Of a stretch of 7,401 nt of DNA, positions 1 to 6,100 are shown one piece after another. Position 1 is the first letter of the stretch; each line of letters starts with the position of its first letter. A model generated the notes under the pieces. That model had not been told where the DNA came from. It worked only from the letters and a program-made list of their open reading frames with translations, and ran no database searches. This DNA is from UMGS1002 sp964463325 (lineage in GTDB: Bacteria; Bacillota; Clostridia; Oscillospirales; CAG-272), in the NCBI GenBank assembly GCA_964463325.1, contig CAYXBY010000072.1, forward strand, positions 1 through 7,401, written 5' to 3'. The translations under genes were made by a program, and so were the position numbers.

Positions 1-87
1 GATGCCCACGGCAATTTTTGTTCAATTCTCATTGGCGGCATGATAAACGCCGGTCCCAGTGACGCGGAGGTGGTTGGGGTTCCGGGG
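1..87. other. Unassigned left edge, no supported gene
   Basis: I see no credible gene here. One forward frame is open from the first base and runs on to 477, but its translation passes straight through the hairpin array and the terS reading frame in a different frame, which marks it as chance readthrough. The first 40 or so bases could be the 3' end of a gene lying to the left, but they are too short to identify. No tRNA or clear terminator is visible. Confidence 0.4.
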
Positions 88-110
88 AGGCGGAACGAAG
101 CGTTCCGCCT
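88..110. repeat. Perfect 10-bp inverted repeat, 3-nt loop
   Basis: The arms AGGCGGAACG (88-97) and CGTTCCGCCT (101-110) are exact reverse complements around the loop AAG. It is the first of a run of dyads in the leader before terS. No T-run follows on either strand, so a classical intrinsic terminator is not supported. Confidence 0.85.
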
Positions 111-129
111 GCACCGGCGTGCTCTTTCC

Positions 130-159
130 GACTCTTTCTGTCACGAGACAGAAAGAGTC
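130..159. repeat. Perfect 13-bp stem hairpin, ACGA loop
   Basis: The arms GACTCTTTCTGTC (130-142) and GACAGAAAGAGTC (147-159) are exact reverse complements separated by ACGA. This is the longest perfect short hairpin I noticed in the window. The sequence after it reads AAACCATC on the + strand and GGAAAGAG on the - strand, so neither direction has the T-tract of a rho-independent terminator. It fits a structured repeat element or RNA better. Confidence 0.9.
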
Positions 160-167
160 AAACCATC

Positions 168-215
168 GATTACCGCTAACAATCGGTCAAGCCAGCCCCG
201 AGGCTGCAAGCCTCA
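168..215 (+). repeat. Left copy of a 48-nt inverted repeat flanking the head module
   Basis: This stretch matches the reverse complement of 7347-7394 with 6 mismatches by eye. The last 22 bases of the core (193-214) are identical to the reverse complement of 7348-7369. Similarity stops abruptly after 215, next to the small GAGGCT/AGCCTC dyad. The left copy sits inside a larger hairpin-rich region, whereas the right copy begins exactly at the connector stop codon. It looks like one member of a dispersed repeat family rather than a transposon terminus, because no transposase is present. Confidence 0.85.
200..214. repeat. 6-bp inverted repeat, GCA loop
   Basis: The arms GAGGCT (200-205) and AGCCTC (209-214) flank GCA. 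This dyad lies at the conserved end of the 48-nt repeat and is present again, reverse-complemented, at 7348-7362. Confidence 0.75.
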
Positions 216-223
216 CGAGCGCC

Positions 224-240
224 GAAGTATGCAATACTTC
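224..240. repeat. 7-bp inverted repeat, GCA loop
   Basis: The arms GAAGTAT (224-230) and ATACTTC (234-240) flank GCA. It shares the GCA loop and short-stem design of the neighbouring dyad at 200-214, which suggests both belong to one structured element. It is not present in the right-hand copy. Confidence 0.75.
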
Positions 241-244
241 AACT

Positions 245-260
245 CCACGGCACACCGTGG
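245..260. repeat. 6-bp inverted repeat, CACA loop
   Basis: The arms CCACGG (245-250) and CCGTGG (255-260) flank CACA. It lies 4 nt after the previous dyad and is fifth in the leader series. Confidence 0.7.
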
Positions 261-284
261 CACTCCCCGACACCCTCTGGCACG

Positions 285-300
285 TTTCAGCATGCTAAAA
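285..300. promoter_or_regulatory. Imperfect 16-bp palindrome just upstream of terS
   Basis: The sequence TTTCAGCATGCTAAAA is palindromic except for one C/A pair, with an uninterrupted 8-bp core AGCATGCT. It ends 16 nt before the terS Shine-Dalgarno. A dyad of this size could be a repressor operator, but it may equally be the outer end of the hairpin-rich repeat. No confident -35/-10 pair accompanies it. Confidence 0.3.
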
Positions 301-316
301 TCATGTCGGCACAGGG

Positions 317-323
317 AAAGGAG
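317..323 (+). promoter_or_regulatory. Shine-Dalgarno that sets the terS start
   Basis: AAAGGAG lies 12 nt before the ATG at 336, which is slightly long. The in-frame ATG at 324 directly abuts this motif and the ATG at 303 lies upstream of it. The motif therefore favours 336 as the terS start. Confidence 0.55.
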
Positions 324-335
324 ATGGTTTTATGT

Positions 336-662
336 ATGGATGACATTACTGCGCCCGGTCGGCTGCTGGAGCTGGCTGAGAAATATATCGACGAGTGCGC
401 AGAGACTGAGCGCGTTGTCAACATCGCCGGCTTTTGTCGATATATTGGCGTCTCGGCGGCGCGATTTCACGAGCTGACCGAGCAGTTTCCAGAGCAGGCG
501 GGGCTGTTGATGAACCTTTTTGAGGACGAGGCGCTAAATTCGGGTCTTTCGCCCTCGCTGCTGACCAGCTACCTGAAAAATCGACTGGGATACGGCGAGG
601 AGCGGCAGGACGGCGCACTCAAGGTCACGTTCCGGCACGACATTATGAAGGATGGTGAGTAG
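336..662 (+). CDS. Small terminase subunit (DNA-packaging, gp3-like)
   Basis: This predicted 108-residue protein is the likely DNA-recognition subunit of the packaging motor. The identification rests on position directly before a clear large terminase and on layout. A helical segment with LAEKYIDECAE (residues 13-23) is followed by a helix-turn-helix-like stretch around VNIAGFCRYIGVSAARFHEL (28-47). A helical region with LLTSYLKNRLGYGEE then resembles the C-terminal half of P22 gp3-type packaging proteins, where a conserved hydrophobic helix precedes a GYG/GY motif. The start at 336 is chosen from the Shine-Dalgarno at 317-323; an in-frame ATG at 303 would add 11 residues but has no ribosome site. 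The stop lies 1 nt before the chosen terL start. An alternative is a generic phage HTH protein, but the context makes that less likely. Family assignment is from memory of motifs, not a search. Confidence 0.72.
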   Translation: MDDITAPGRLLELAEKYIDECAETERVVNIAGFCRYIGVSAARFHELTEQFPEQAGLLMNLFEDEALNSGLSPSLLTSYLKNRLGYGEERQDGALKVTFRHDIMKDGE

Positions 663-663
663 C

Positions 664-1980
664 ATGTCCGAAATAATCGTCCCCGGTCGGCCGACGCCGC
701 GTCAGCAACAATTTTTCGACGCACGAACACGCTACACCGCCTACGGCGGGGCGCGCGGCGGTGGGAAATCGTGGGCGCTGCGGCGTAAGCTGGTCGCAAT
801 GTGCCTGCGCTACCCGACGCTGCGTGCGCTGCTGGTCAGGCGGAGCTATTCCGAGCTGATGGGCAACCACGTGCAGCCCATGCTGCGCGAGTACGGCGGG
901 CTGGTCAGCTTTGACGCCGGGGCTCGCCGGCTGTGTATCCGCGGCGGCGGAACGATACAGCTGGGCTACTGTGCGGCCGATCGCGACGCCCTGCGCTATC
1001 AGGGTCAGGAATACGACGTAATTGCCATAGACGAGGCGACGCAGCTGAGCGAATATCAGTTTTCCATTTTCAAGGCCTGTCTGCGTGGCACGGACGACTG
1101 CCCGCGGCGCATGTACCTGACCTGCAACCCCGGCGGGCGCGGGCATGCGTGGGTCAAGAGGCTGTTTGTCGATCGCTGCTACCGCGACGGCGAGCGTGCC
1201 GAGGACTACGGCTTTGTGCCGGCGTTGGTCTACGACAACCCTGTGCTACTGGCCGCCGACCCCGATTACCTCCACGCGCTCGAGAGCCTGCCGCCGCGAC
1301 TGCGCGACGCCTGGCTGCACGGTCGATGGGATGTTTTCGAGGGGCAGTTCTTTGGCGAATTTGACGTTCGGAGTCATGTTTACGGCGATCCGCGCAGCGG
1401 GACTGTCATCCCCGCCCGACTCCGACGCTTTGCTGCCATGGACTACGGCTTTGACATGCTGGCGCTGCTGGTCTGCGGCATGGACGACGACGGCGAGCTG
1501 TGGGTGGAGCGCGAGCTCTGCCGGCCGGATCTGACGCTGAGCGCGGCCGCGCGGGCGATAGCGCCGCTGTGCGAGGACTGCGAGTACATTGTGGCGTCGC
1601 CGGACTTGTGGAATCGGCGACAGGACAGCGGTCTGTCGGGCTTCGAGATCATAAGCGAGGCGGTGCCGACGCTGCCGTCGCTGCGTCCCGCCGACAACAG
1701 GCGCATACCCGGCTGGCGCGCCGTGCGTGAGCTCCTCGACGGACGACTGCACATTCATGTCAGCTGCTCGCGGCTGATCGAGTCTATGCAGGGGCTGCTG
1801 TGCGATCCCGACCGACCCGAGGACGCCGCCTCTGAGCCGCATGCGCTGACACACGCGCCCGAGGCGCTACGCTACGCGGTCATGAGCCGTGCCGCGCCGC
1901 CGTCCCCGCCTCAAGACGACTTTGTGTTTAAACGCAAGGTTAAGCAGGGCTCTGCCCTGCACCCGCTGGGAGGCTTTTGA
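664..1980 (+). CDS. Large terminase subunit, ATPase and nuclease
   Basis: This 438-residue protein is the motor that translocates and cuts phage DNA at the portal. The N-terminal ATPase shows Walker A GGARGGGKS (28-36), Walker B YDVIAIDEA with catalytic Glu (117-125) and the coupling motif TCNPGG (153-158). A hinge with WLHGRWDVFEGQFF (217-230) leads to an RNase H-like nuclease with AMDYGFD (Asp260) and SPDLWNR (Asp314) as likely metal-binding acids. The length suits the Terminase_6/PBSX-type families. I prefer ATG 664, preceded by GGTGAG (654-659); ATG 652 would overlap terS and lacks a ribosome site. The last 12 residues (KQGSALHPLGGF) and the TGA are encoded by the first unit of a 37-nt tandem repeat, so the natural C-terminus has probably been replaced. 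All catalytic motifs lie upstream of the repeat, so activity may be retained. Confidence 0.93.
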   Translation: MSEIIVPGRPTPRQQQFFDARTRYTAYGGARGGGKSWALRRKLVAMCLRYPTLRALLVRRSYSELMGNHVQPMLREYGGLVSFDAGARRLCIRGGGTIQLGYCAADRDALRYQGQEYDVIAIDEATQLSEYQFSIFKACLRGTDDCPRRMYLTCNPGGRGHAWVKRLFVDRCYRDGERAEDYGFVPALVYDNPVLLAADPDYLHALESLPPRLRDAWLHGRWDVFEGQFFGEFDVRSHVYGDPRSGTVIPARLRRFAAMDYGFDMLALLVCGMDDDGELWVERELCRPDLTLSAAARAIAPLCEDCEYIVASPDLWNRRQDSGLSGFEIISEAVPTLPSLRPADNRRIPGWRAVRELLDGRLHIHVSCSRLIESMQGLLCDPDRPEDAASEPHALTHAPEALRYAVMSRAAPPSPPQDDFVFKRKVKQGSALHPLGGF

Positions 1981-2017
1981 GCAGGGCGCTGCCCTGCACC
2001 CGCTGGGAGGCTTTTGA
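1944..2017 (+). repeat. 37-nt perfect-register tandem duplication across the terL stop
   Basis: Unit 1 (1944-1980) and unit 2 (1981-2017) are adjacent and differ at a single base (T1951 versus G1988). Each begins with a 7-bp hairpin, GCAGGGC and GCCCTGC around TCT or GCT, and ends in CTTTTGA. In unit 1 the final TGA is the terL stop codon. The sequence resembles dispersed palindromic repeats that I recall as common in GC-rich gut Clostridia, which is an impression rather than a search result. Confidence 0.9.
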
Positions 2018-2029
2018 AAAAGCCCCCAG
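2003..2029 (+). terminator. Bulged stem-loop after terL, weak terminator candidate
   Basis: CTGGGAGGCTTTT (2003-2015) pairs with AAAAGCCCCCAG (2018-2029), giving about 11-12 pairs around one bulged A; the innermost A/T pairs cannot all form. It sits 22 nt after the terL stop and would be a strong GC-rich stem. The bases after it read ACCCCGC rather than a T-run, so rho-independent termination is doubtful. It is more simply a part of the dispersed repeat. Confidence 0.25.
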
Positions 2030-2146
2030 ACCCCGCAAAACTTTCAAGCAGGGGTGGGGGTGGTGTGTCGTGCGGACTCCGGCGAAGCTTTCAAGCAAGG
2101 GGGAGGGGTCTGTGGGTGGGCTTCCGTTTTGCTACAACATTTGGGA

Positions 2147-2163
2147 GGTGCAGGGCAGCGCCC
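2147..2163 (-). repeat. Inverted 17-nt match to the terL-stop repeat
   Basis: This segment is the exact reverse complement of 1984-2000, inside unit 2 of the tandem duplication. The pair encloses about 146 nt and could form a long-range stem over the intergenic element. It indicates a second, oppositely oriented copy of the same repeat family. Confidence 0.85.
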
Positions 2164-2204
2164 GGAAGATCCCTCCCCACAAATCCGCCGAAAGGCGAAA
2201 AAGA

Positions 2205-2211
2205 GAAAGGA
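2205..2211 (+). promoter_or_regulatory. Shine-Dalgarno that sets the nozzle-like gene start
   Basis: GAAAGGA ends 7 nt before ATG 2219. It decides the start against an in-frame start at 2054, which would add 55 residues translated entirely from the repeat element. Confidence 0.75.
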
Positions 2212-2218
2212 ATCAAAA

Positions 2219-3895
2219 ATGTCAACCTTCAAAAAAGAAAATGCCTGTGCCTACGAAGCCGTTGACGCCTTTGGCGGCATCGACCGTTCTGCCCTGATTG
2301 GGCGACTTGGTGAGGCATTTGAGCTCGAAAATTTCCGCATTTTGTCTGACGGCTCGATACAAAAGCGCGACGGCTATAGGCTGCTTTGCTCGCTGTCGGC
2401 GCCGATTGATGCGGTGCGGGCTGTGCCGGGAGATGACGAACACGTCTTTGCCCTGTCCGGCGGCGGCGTGTGGCGCATCTCGCTGACCGACGGCACGCGC
2501 AGTCTGATCGGCAGCATTGATGGCGGCGCTGACACCGGCGGCTGCTTCTTCTCGTCCGGCGGGCAGCTGTATGTTCTTGCCGGTGGGCAGCTGATGACTG
2601 TCACCGACACGTCGCTGACCGCCGCCGAGGGCTACGCTCCGCTCTATGGCCGAGGCTGGGACGAGTTTGGCGGCACGGTCTACCAGCCGCGCAACCTGCT
2701 CTCGCCCTGCCTGCGCATAAACTACCGCATTCTCGATGCCACCAGCACAGTCAACACAGGGCTGACCAACTTTACCGTTGTCAGCGCCTATGTCAACGGC
2801 AAAAAGACCAACATCAATGCCGTTGACGGCAGTCTCATCCGCTTTTACTCACAGCTGTCCGCCGGGGACGCGCTGGACGTCTGCCTGCGGCTCAGCGCCG
2901 CTGCTCCGCATGCCAACGAGCTGTTGAGCTGCGATCGTGCGCTCGAGACGGGTGGTGAAAGCGAACGTGTCATATGCTACGGCGGCGGGGGCACGACGCT
3001 GTTTCTCAGTCGCGGCGTATCACCGGCCGAGCTTGACGCCTCGCAGAGCTATCTGCCAGACAGCACGGCGCTGTATTTTCCCGATGTCGACCGTCTGCAC
3101 GTTGATCTGACCGCGCCGATATATCTCGCGGGCTGCGGTGACAAGCTGGTCGTCTCGGACAGCGAGCGCAGCTGCCTCATGCAGGCAGATGGTAGGCTGT
3201 GTCCCCTGATAGGCGTTCCGGGCGCTGACGGTGACGGCGTCTGCGTTGACGGACGCGCCTATATTCCGTCCTCGCAGGGACTGTACCGTGTTGCACTGAG
3301 CAGTGGCGTTCACGAATGTCTGTCCGCCGGGCAGGAGCTGCCGCAGAGCGGCGCAGACGGGCGGCGCTATGTCACCGTTTACGACGCCCGCTACAGCGAG
3401 CTGTTGGTAGCCGACCCGTCAGACGACAACGGCGACGTTCTGGTCTACTCGCTGAGCGGCAAATGCTGCTACCGCTTTTCGGGCATCGGCGCGGGCGGCT
3501 GGTTTACCTGCGGCGATAGCCTCGGCTTTGTCGCCGACAGTGGGCTGTTTGTCTTTGAGCCGGGCCGAGGACAGGACGGTGTGCTTGGCGGCAGCTCGCA
3601 GCCCATCACCGCATATCTGCTCAGTCGCTGGAGCGACATGTCACTGCCCGATCGACCAAAGCGGCTGCGTTCGATTCGGATTTGCAGCCAGGGCAGTGAG
3701 CCGCTGCAGCTGACGCTGTCAGACCCGGCCGGAACGCTGGCAGAGCTGTCCTTTCCCGCCGGTGACGGCGAGCAGCTGGATCTGCACCGCCGCATGCTGC
3801 GCACAGGTCGCTTTGAGCACGTCCGCATGCGGCTGCTCAGCGAGGGGAGCGGGCATCAGCGCATACTCGGCGTCGCGCTTTACGCCATCAAATAA
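2219..3895 (+). CDS. Tail-nozzle / packaged-DNA stabilisation protein candidate (P22 gp10, T7 gp12-like)
   Basis: This 558-residue protein is probably a virion structural protein forming part of the short tail below the portal. The N-terminus carries FGGID (18-22) and then AFELENFRILSDGSIQKRDG (33-52). That is the arrangement seen in podovirus nozzle or DNA-stabilisation proteins, where an early Gly-rich strand is followed by an 'N...DGSI.KR.GY' motif. The remainder is rich in short beta-strands with repeated Gly-Asp turns (for example YLAGCGDKLVVSDSE and GWFTCGDSLGFVADSGLFVF), consistent with a beta-propeller-like fold. The C-terminus ends in a beta-sandwich-like stretch closing with GVALYAIK. 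No signal peptide, transmembrane segment or enzyme motif is evident. It lies between terL and portal, unlike P22, where gp10 lies after coat. An adhesion or generic beta-propeller virion protein is the alternative. The fold call needs a profile or structure search. Confidence 0.6.
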   Translation: MSTFKKENACAYEAVDAFGGIDRSALIGRLGEAFELENFRILSDGSIQKRDGYRLLCSLSAPIDAVRAVPGDDEHVFALSGGGVWRISLTDGTRSLIGSIDGGADTGGCFFSSGGQLYVLAGGQLMTVTDTSLTAAEGYAPLYGRGWDEFGGTVYQPRNLLSPCLRINYRILDATSTVNTGLTNFTVVSAYVNGKKTNINAVDGSLIRFYSQLSAGDALDVCLRLSAAAPHANELLSCDRALETGGESERVICYGGGGTTLFLSRGVSPAELDASQSYLPDSTALYFPDVDRLHVDLTAPIYLAGCGDKLVVSDSERSCLMQADGRLCPLIGVPGADGDGVCVDGRAYIPSSQGLYRVALSSGVHECLSAGQELPQSGADGRRYVTVYDARYSELLVADPSDDNGDVLVYSLSGKCCYRFSGIGAGGWFTCGDSLGFVADSGLFVFEPGRGQDGVLGGSSQPITAYLLSRWSDMSLPDRPKRLRSIRICSQGSEPLQLTLSDPAGTLAELSFPAGDGEQLDLHRRMLRTGRFEHVRMRLLSEGSGHQRILGVALYAIK

Positions 3896-3933
3896 GGGCT
3901 TGTGTGCCTAAAAATCATGAAAGGTAAGTTAAA

Positions 3934-5481
3934 ATGAACAGATCTATTTCCAAGGCGTGGCGGCAATATGAGGCCGGGCTTGAGTATAAGCATCGCATCG
4001 GGCTTTATGAGACCGTCCGCCGCAATGAGCGCTTTTATCGCGGGGATCAGTGGGAGGGTGAGGGCGGTGACCTGCCGCGCCCGGTCTTCAACATTATCCG
4101 CCGCATAATCGACTATGCCGTTTGCACGGTGGCGTCGGGCAATGTTTCGGTTTGCTTCAGCGACGAGAATCTGCCGCAGCTGGCTGATGCCGACACCTCT
4201 GCCGCACTTCGGCGGGCGATAGCGGAGCTGTCCGCGAGCGCCTCCTATCGCTGGGAGCACGCGAGCATGGACAGCCTGACCTACCGTCTGCTGCGCGACG
4301 CCGCCATCAGTGGTGACGGCGTGGTCTACTGCTGGTGGGATCCGGGAAAGAGGACGGGTCAGCCGCTGACGGGCGATATTGCCGTGCGGGCGATCGACAG
4401 CGTTGACCTGTTTGTCGCCGATGTCAACAGCACCGACCTGCAGTCGCAGGATTATATCATCATCTCGGGGCGCGACAGCGTTTTGAAGCTTCGCGAGGAG
4501 GCACGGCGGGCCGGGCGTGATGAGGACGAGGTAGCTCGCATCGTCGGCGACGGCGAGCGCGGGCTGGGCGCAGGCGAGCTCTCTGATTGTGAGCAGCAGG
4601 CGCCGGACGGCGAAAAGGCCACCTTTATAATCAAGCTGTGGCGCGAGGACGGGCACGTCGTATTTGAAAAATCGACGCGGGAGGCCGTCATCAAGCGTGC
4701 ACACACTGCGCTGACGCGGTATCCTGTCGCATATTTCAACTGGTATCCCACCAAGGGCTGCTTTCACGGCACCTCGCCGGTCAGCGCACTCATTCCCAAT
4801 CAGAAATTTATCAATCACGCCTTCGCCATGGTCATGAAGCACATGACCGACACCGCGTTTTCCAAGGTACTGTATGATAAAAACCGCATTCCCGAGTGGT
4901 CGAACGAGATAGGTGAGGCCATCGCCGTCAGCGGCGGAACAAATGTGGCGGATGCCGTGCAGGTGATGGGTGTGGGGCAGTTGGAGAGCGGCTACACACA
5001 GCTCATCGAGCTGGCCTCGAGCATGACGCGCGAGCTTGCGGGCGTGACTGATGTCGCCGTCGGCGATGGCAACGCCACCAACACCAGTGCAATACTGGCG
5101 ATGCAGGAGGCCGCGCGCATTCCGCTCGAGCAGGTGCGCCGCAGCTTTTACCAGTGCATCGAGGATCTGGCCAACATCTGGGCGGATATGATGTGCGCAT
5201 ATTACACCGACGAGCGGCTGGTTCCGCTGCCGGGCAATACGTCGGCGTGCATAGACTTCACGCTGCTGCGTCAGGCGGCGCTGCGAGCGCGTGTTGAGGT
5301 GGGCGAGACGGGGCGCTACAGCGGCTCAGGCACGCTCAGCATGCTCAACAGGCTGCTTGACAGCGGCTGCATAACGCCGGTGCAGTACATCGAGAGATTG
5401 CCGGCAGGGCTGATAACCGATCGCCGTGAGCTGCTGAGTCAGCTTGAGGCGGGAAAGGAGGTGAACCATGATGAAGCATGA
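3934..5481 (+). CDS. Portal protein
   Basis: This 515-residue protein is expected to form the dodecameric ring at the capsid vertex through which TerL pumps DNA and to which the tail attaches. The N-terminus has the portal signature FYRGDQW (34-40) followed by LPRPVFNIIRRIIDYAV (47-63), which is typical of phage portals. A central region with CFHGTSPVSALIPNQKFINH (about 274-293) and a long helical stretch around ASSMTRELAGVTDVAVGDGN, NTSAILAMQEAARIP and the following QVRRSFYQCIEDLANIW form the stem and wing core seen in P22/SPP1-like portals. The length is normal. ATG 3934 is preceded by AAAGGT (3920-3925). The 3' end overlaps the scaffold gene by 14 nt and contains that gene's Shine-Dalgarno, so the two are probably translationally coupled. 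Confidence 0.9.
   Translation: MNRSISKAWRQYEAGLEYKHRIGLYETVRRNERFYRGDQWEGEGGDLPRPVFNIIRRIIDYAVCTVASGNVSVCFSDENLPQLADADTSAALRRAIAELSASASYRWEHASMDSLTYRLLRDAAISGDGVVYCWWDPGKRTGQPLTGDIAVRAIDSVDLFVADVNSTDLQSQDYIIISGRDSVLKLREEARRAGRDEDEVARIVGDGERGLGAGELSDCEQQAPDGEKATFIIKLWREDGHVVFEKSTREAVIKRAHTALTRYPVAYFNWYPTKGCFHGTSPVSALIPNQKFINHAFAMVMKHMTDTAFSKVLYDKNRIPEWSNEIGEAIAVSGGTNVADAVQVMGVGQLESGYTQLIELASSMTRELAGVTDVAVGDGNATNTSAILAMQEAARIPLEQVRRSFYQCIEDLANIWADMMCAYYTDERLVPLPGNTSACIDFTLLRQAALRARVEVGETGRYSGSGTLSMLNRLLDSGCITPVQYIERLPAGLITDRRELLSQLEAGKEVNHDEA
5455..5462 (+). promoter_or_regulatory. Consensus Shine-Dalgarno inside the portal 3' end
   Basis: AAGGAGGT is a near-perfect match to the anti-Shine-Dalgarno and lies 5 nt before ATG 5468 and 8 nt before ATG 5471. 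It encodes portal residues near the C-terminus (GKEV). It is the strongest ribosome site in the window and drives the scaffold, which is usually made in large amounts. Confidence 0.85.
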
Positions 5482-6058
5482 GCAGCTTGATACCGAGGCA
5501 GTAGTCGAACCGGAGACAATCGAGGAGATTGAGCCGGCCGAGAAAGTCGAGACGTCCGAGGAAGTCGAGCCGGCCGAGAAAGTCGAGACGTCCGAGGAGA
5601 CCGAGACGGTCGAGGAGGCCGAGACAGTCGAGGAGGTCGAAACAGTCACCGAGGCCGAGAGCACTGCTGCCGAGCTGGCATCACTGCGCGAGCAGCTAAG
5701 CGAGCTCAGAGGGCGATTTGAGCGGCAGCGTGCCGAGCTTGAGCGCATGTCGCGCGAGTGCGACGAATTTTCCGAGCTGTATCCCGATCGGCCGCTGACC
5801 TCACTGCCGCGCGAGGTTTGGGACAACGTCCGAGAGGGCATTCCGCTTGCCGCCGCCTACGCCTACAGCGAGGCTCGTCGCGAGCACGCACTGCGCCGCG
5901 CCGAGGCAGCCAACGAGCGCAATGCACAGGCGTCGTCCGGGGACGTCGTTGGACAGACGGTTGGCTACTTTTCACCCGCCGAGGTGCGCGAAATGACCGC
6001 TGCCGAGGTTCGCAGTAACTACAAAAGGATCATGGACTCCATGAAGCTGTGGAGCTGA
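5468..6058 (+). CDS. Capsid scaffolding protein
   Basis: This 196-residue, very acidic protein lies between portal and coat, the usual scaffold position. It would guide coat assembly into a procapsid and then leave. Residues 16-58 place Glu at every third position without exception (15 in a row), a low-complexity tract of units such as PAE, KVE, TSE and TVE. Residues 66-97 (AELASLREQLSELRGRFERQ and on) form a likely coiled coil. The C-terminus, FSPAEVREMTAAEVRSNYKR then IMDSMKLW, resembles the coat-binding ends I recall in Clostridia phage scaffolds. No cysteine-rich or protease motif is seen, so an embedded maturation protease is unlikely. Translation may start at 5468 or 5471; both fit the Shine-Dalgarno. 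Classification is from position and composition, as scaffolds diverge quickly. Confidence 0.8.
   Translation: MMKHEQLDTEAVVEPETIEEIEPAEKVETSEEVEPAEKVETSEETETVEEAETVEEVETVTEAESTAAELASLREQLSELRGRFERQRAELERMSRECDEFSELYPDRPLTSLPREVWDNVREGIPLAAAYAYSEARREHALRRAEAANERNAQASSGDVVGQTVGYFSPAEVREMTAAEVRSNYKRIMDSMKLWS
5513..5641 (+). repeat. 9-nt/36-nt coding repeat in the scaffold gene
   Basis: The glutamate-every-third-residue tract reflects a 9-nt unit related to GAGACGGTC or GAGGAGGTC. Within it, 5531-5566 and 5567-5602 form an adjacent 36-nt duplication with the first 32 bases identical. Two 18-nt units follow (5603-5620 and 5621-5638) with few differences. The near identity at synonymous positions points to recent slippage or unequal recombination. 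Confidence 0.85.
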
Positions 6059-6100
6059 TCCGTATCAAAAAACAATTATTATTGAAAGGAAATTAACAAA

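Larger units (their letters stand above)
1981..2218 (+). repeat. Intergenic foldback repeat element between terL and the nozzle-like gene
   Basis: These 238 bases hold no credible gene. They begin with the second 37-nt unit. A bulged hairpin follows, pairing 2003-2015 with 2018-2029 (CTGGG and CCCAG at the base). The decamer CTTTCAAGCA occurs at 2041-2050 and again at 2088-2097, each followed by a G-rich run. GCAAAAC (2035-2041) is inverted at 2126-2132, and a 17-nt segment at 1984-2000 is exactly reverse-complemented at 2147-2163. The pattern suggests two inverted copies of one repeat with internal rearrangement. The hairpin after terL lacks a following T-tract, so termination is possible but not demonstrated. 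The last 20 bases before 2219 are a purine-rich ribosome site. Confidence 0.75.

Noticed and set aside
18..47. Possible promoter TTGTTC, 18-nt gap, GATAAA
   Set aside because: The match to consensus is weak, the spacer is at the upper limit and the long hairpin array would lie in the leader. Not enough to call.
130..159. Rho-independent terminator
   Set aside because: The stem is excellent but no T-tract follows on either strand.
88..260. CRISPR array
   Set aside because: The hairpins differ from one another, with no constant repeat and spacer structure.
1..477. Open forward frame from the left edge through the leader and into terS
   Set aside because: It crosses all the hairpins, has a low-complexity Arg/Ser/Pro-rich translation without recognisable motifs and overlaps terS in another frame.
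1246..1854. Antisense ORF under the large terminase
   Set aside because: It is a shadow of terL, whose catalytic motifs and nuclease residues occupy the opposite strand.
2054..2218. N-terminal extension of the nozzle-like protein by 55 residues
   Set aside because: The extension is translated from the repeat element, and a good Shine-Dalgarno sits immediately before ATG 2219.
1977..2297. Small forward ORF over the intergenic repeat
   Set aside because: It is translated repeat DNA running into the nozzle gene out of frame, with no credible ribosome site.
3880..4842. Long antisense ORF of 320 codons under the portal gene
   Set aside because: GC-rich coding sequence often leaves the antisense frame open. 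The sense strand encodes a clear portal with motifs and ribosome site.
5326..5841. Antisense serine-rich ORF with repeats
   Set aside because: Its Ser/Thr repeats are the mirror image of the scaffold's glutamate repeat, and no ribosome site supports it.
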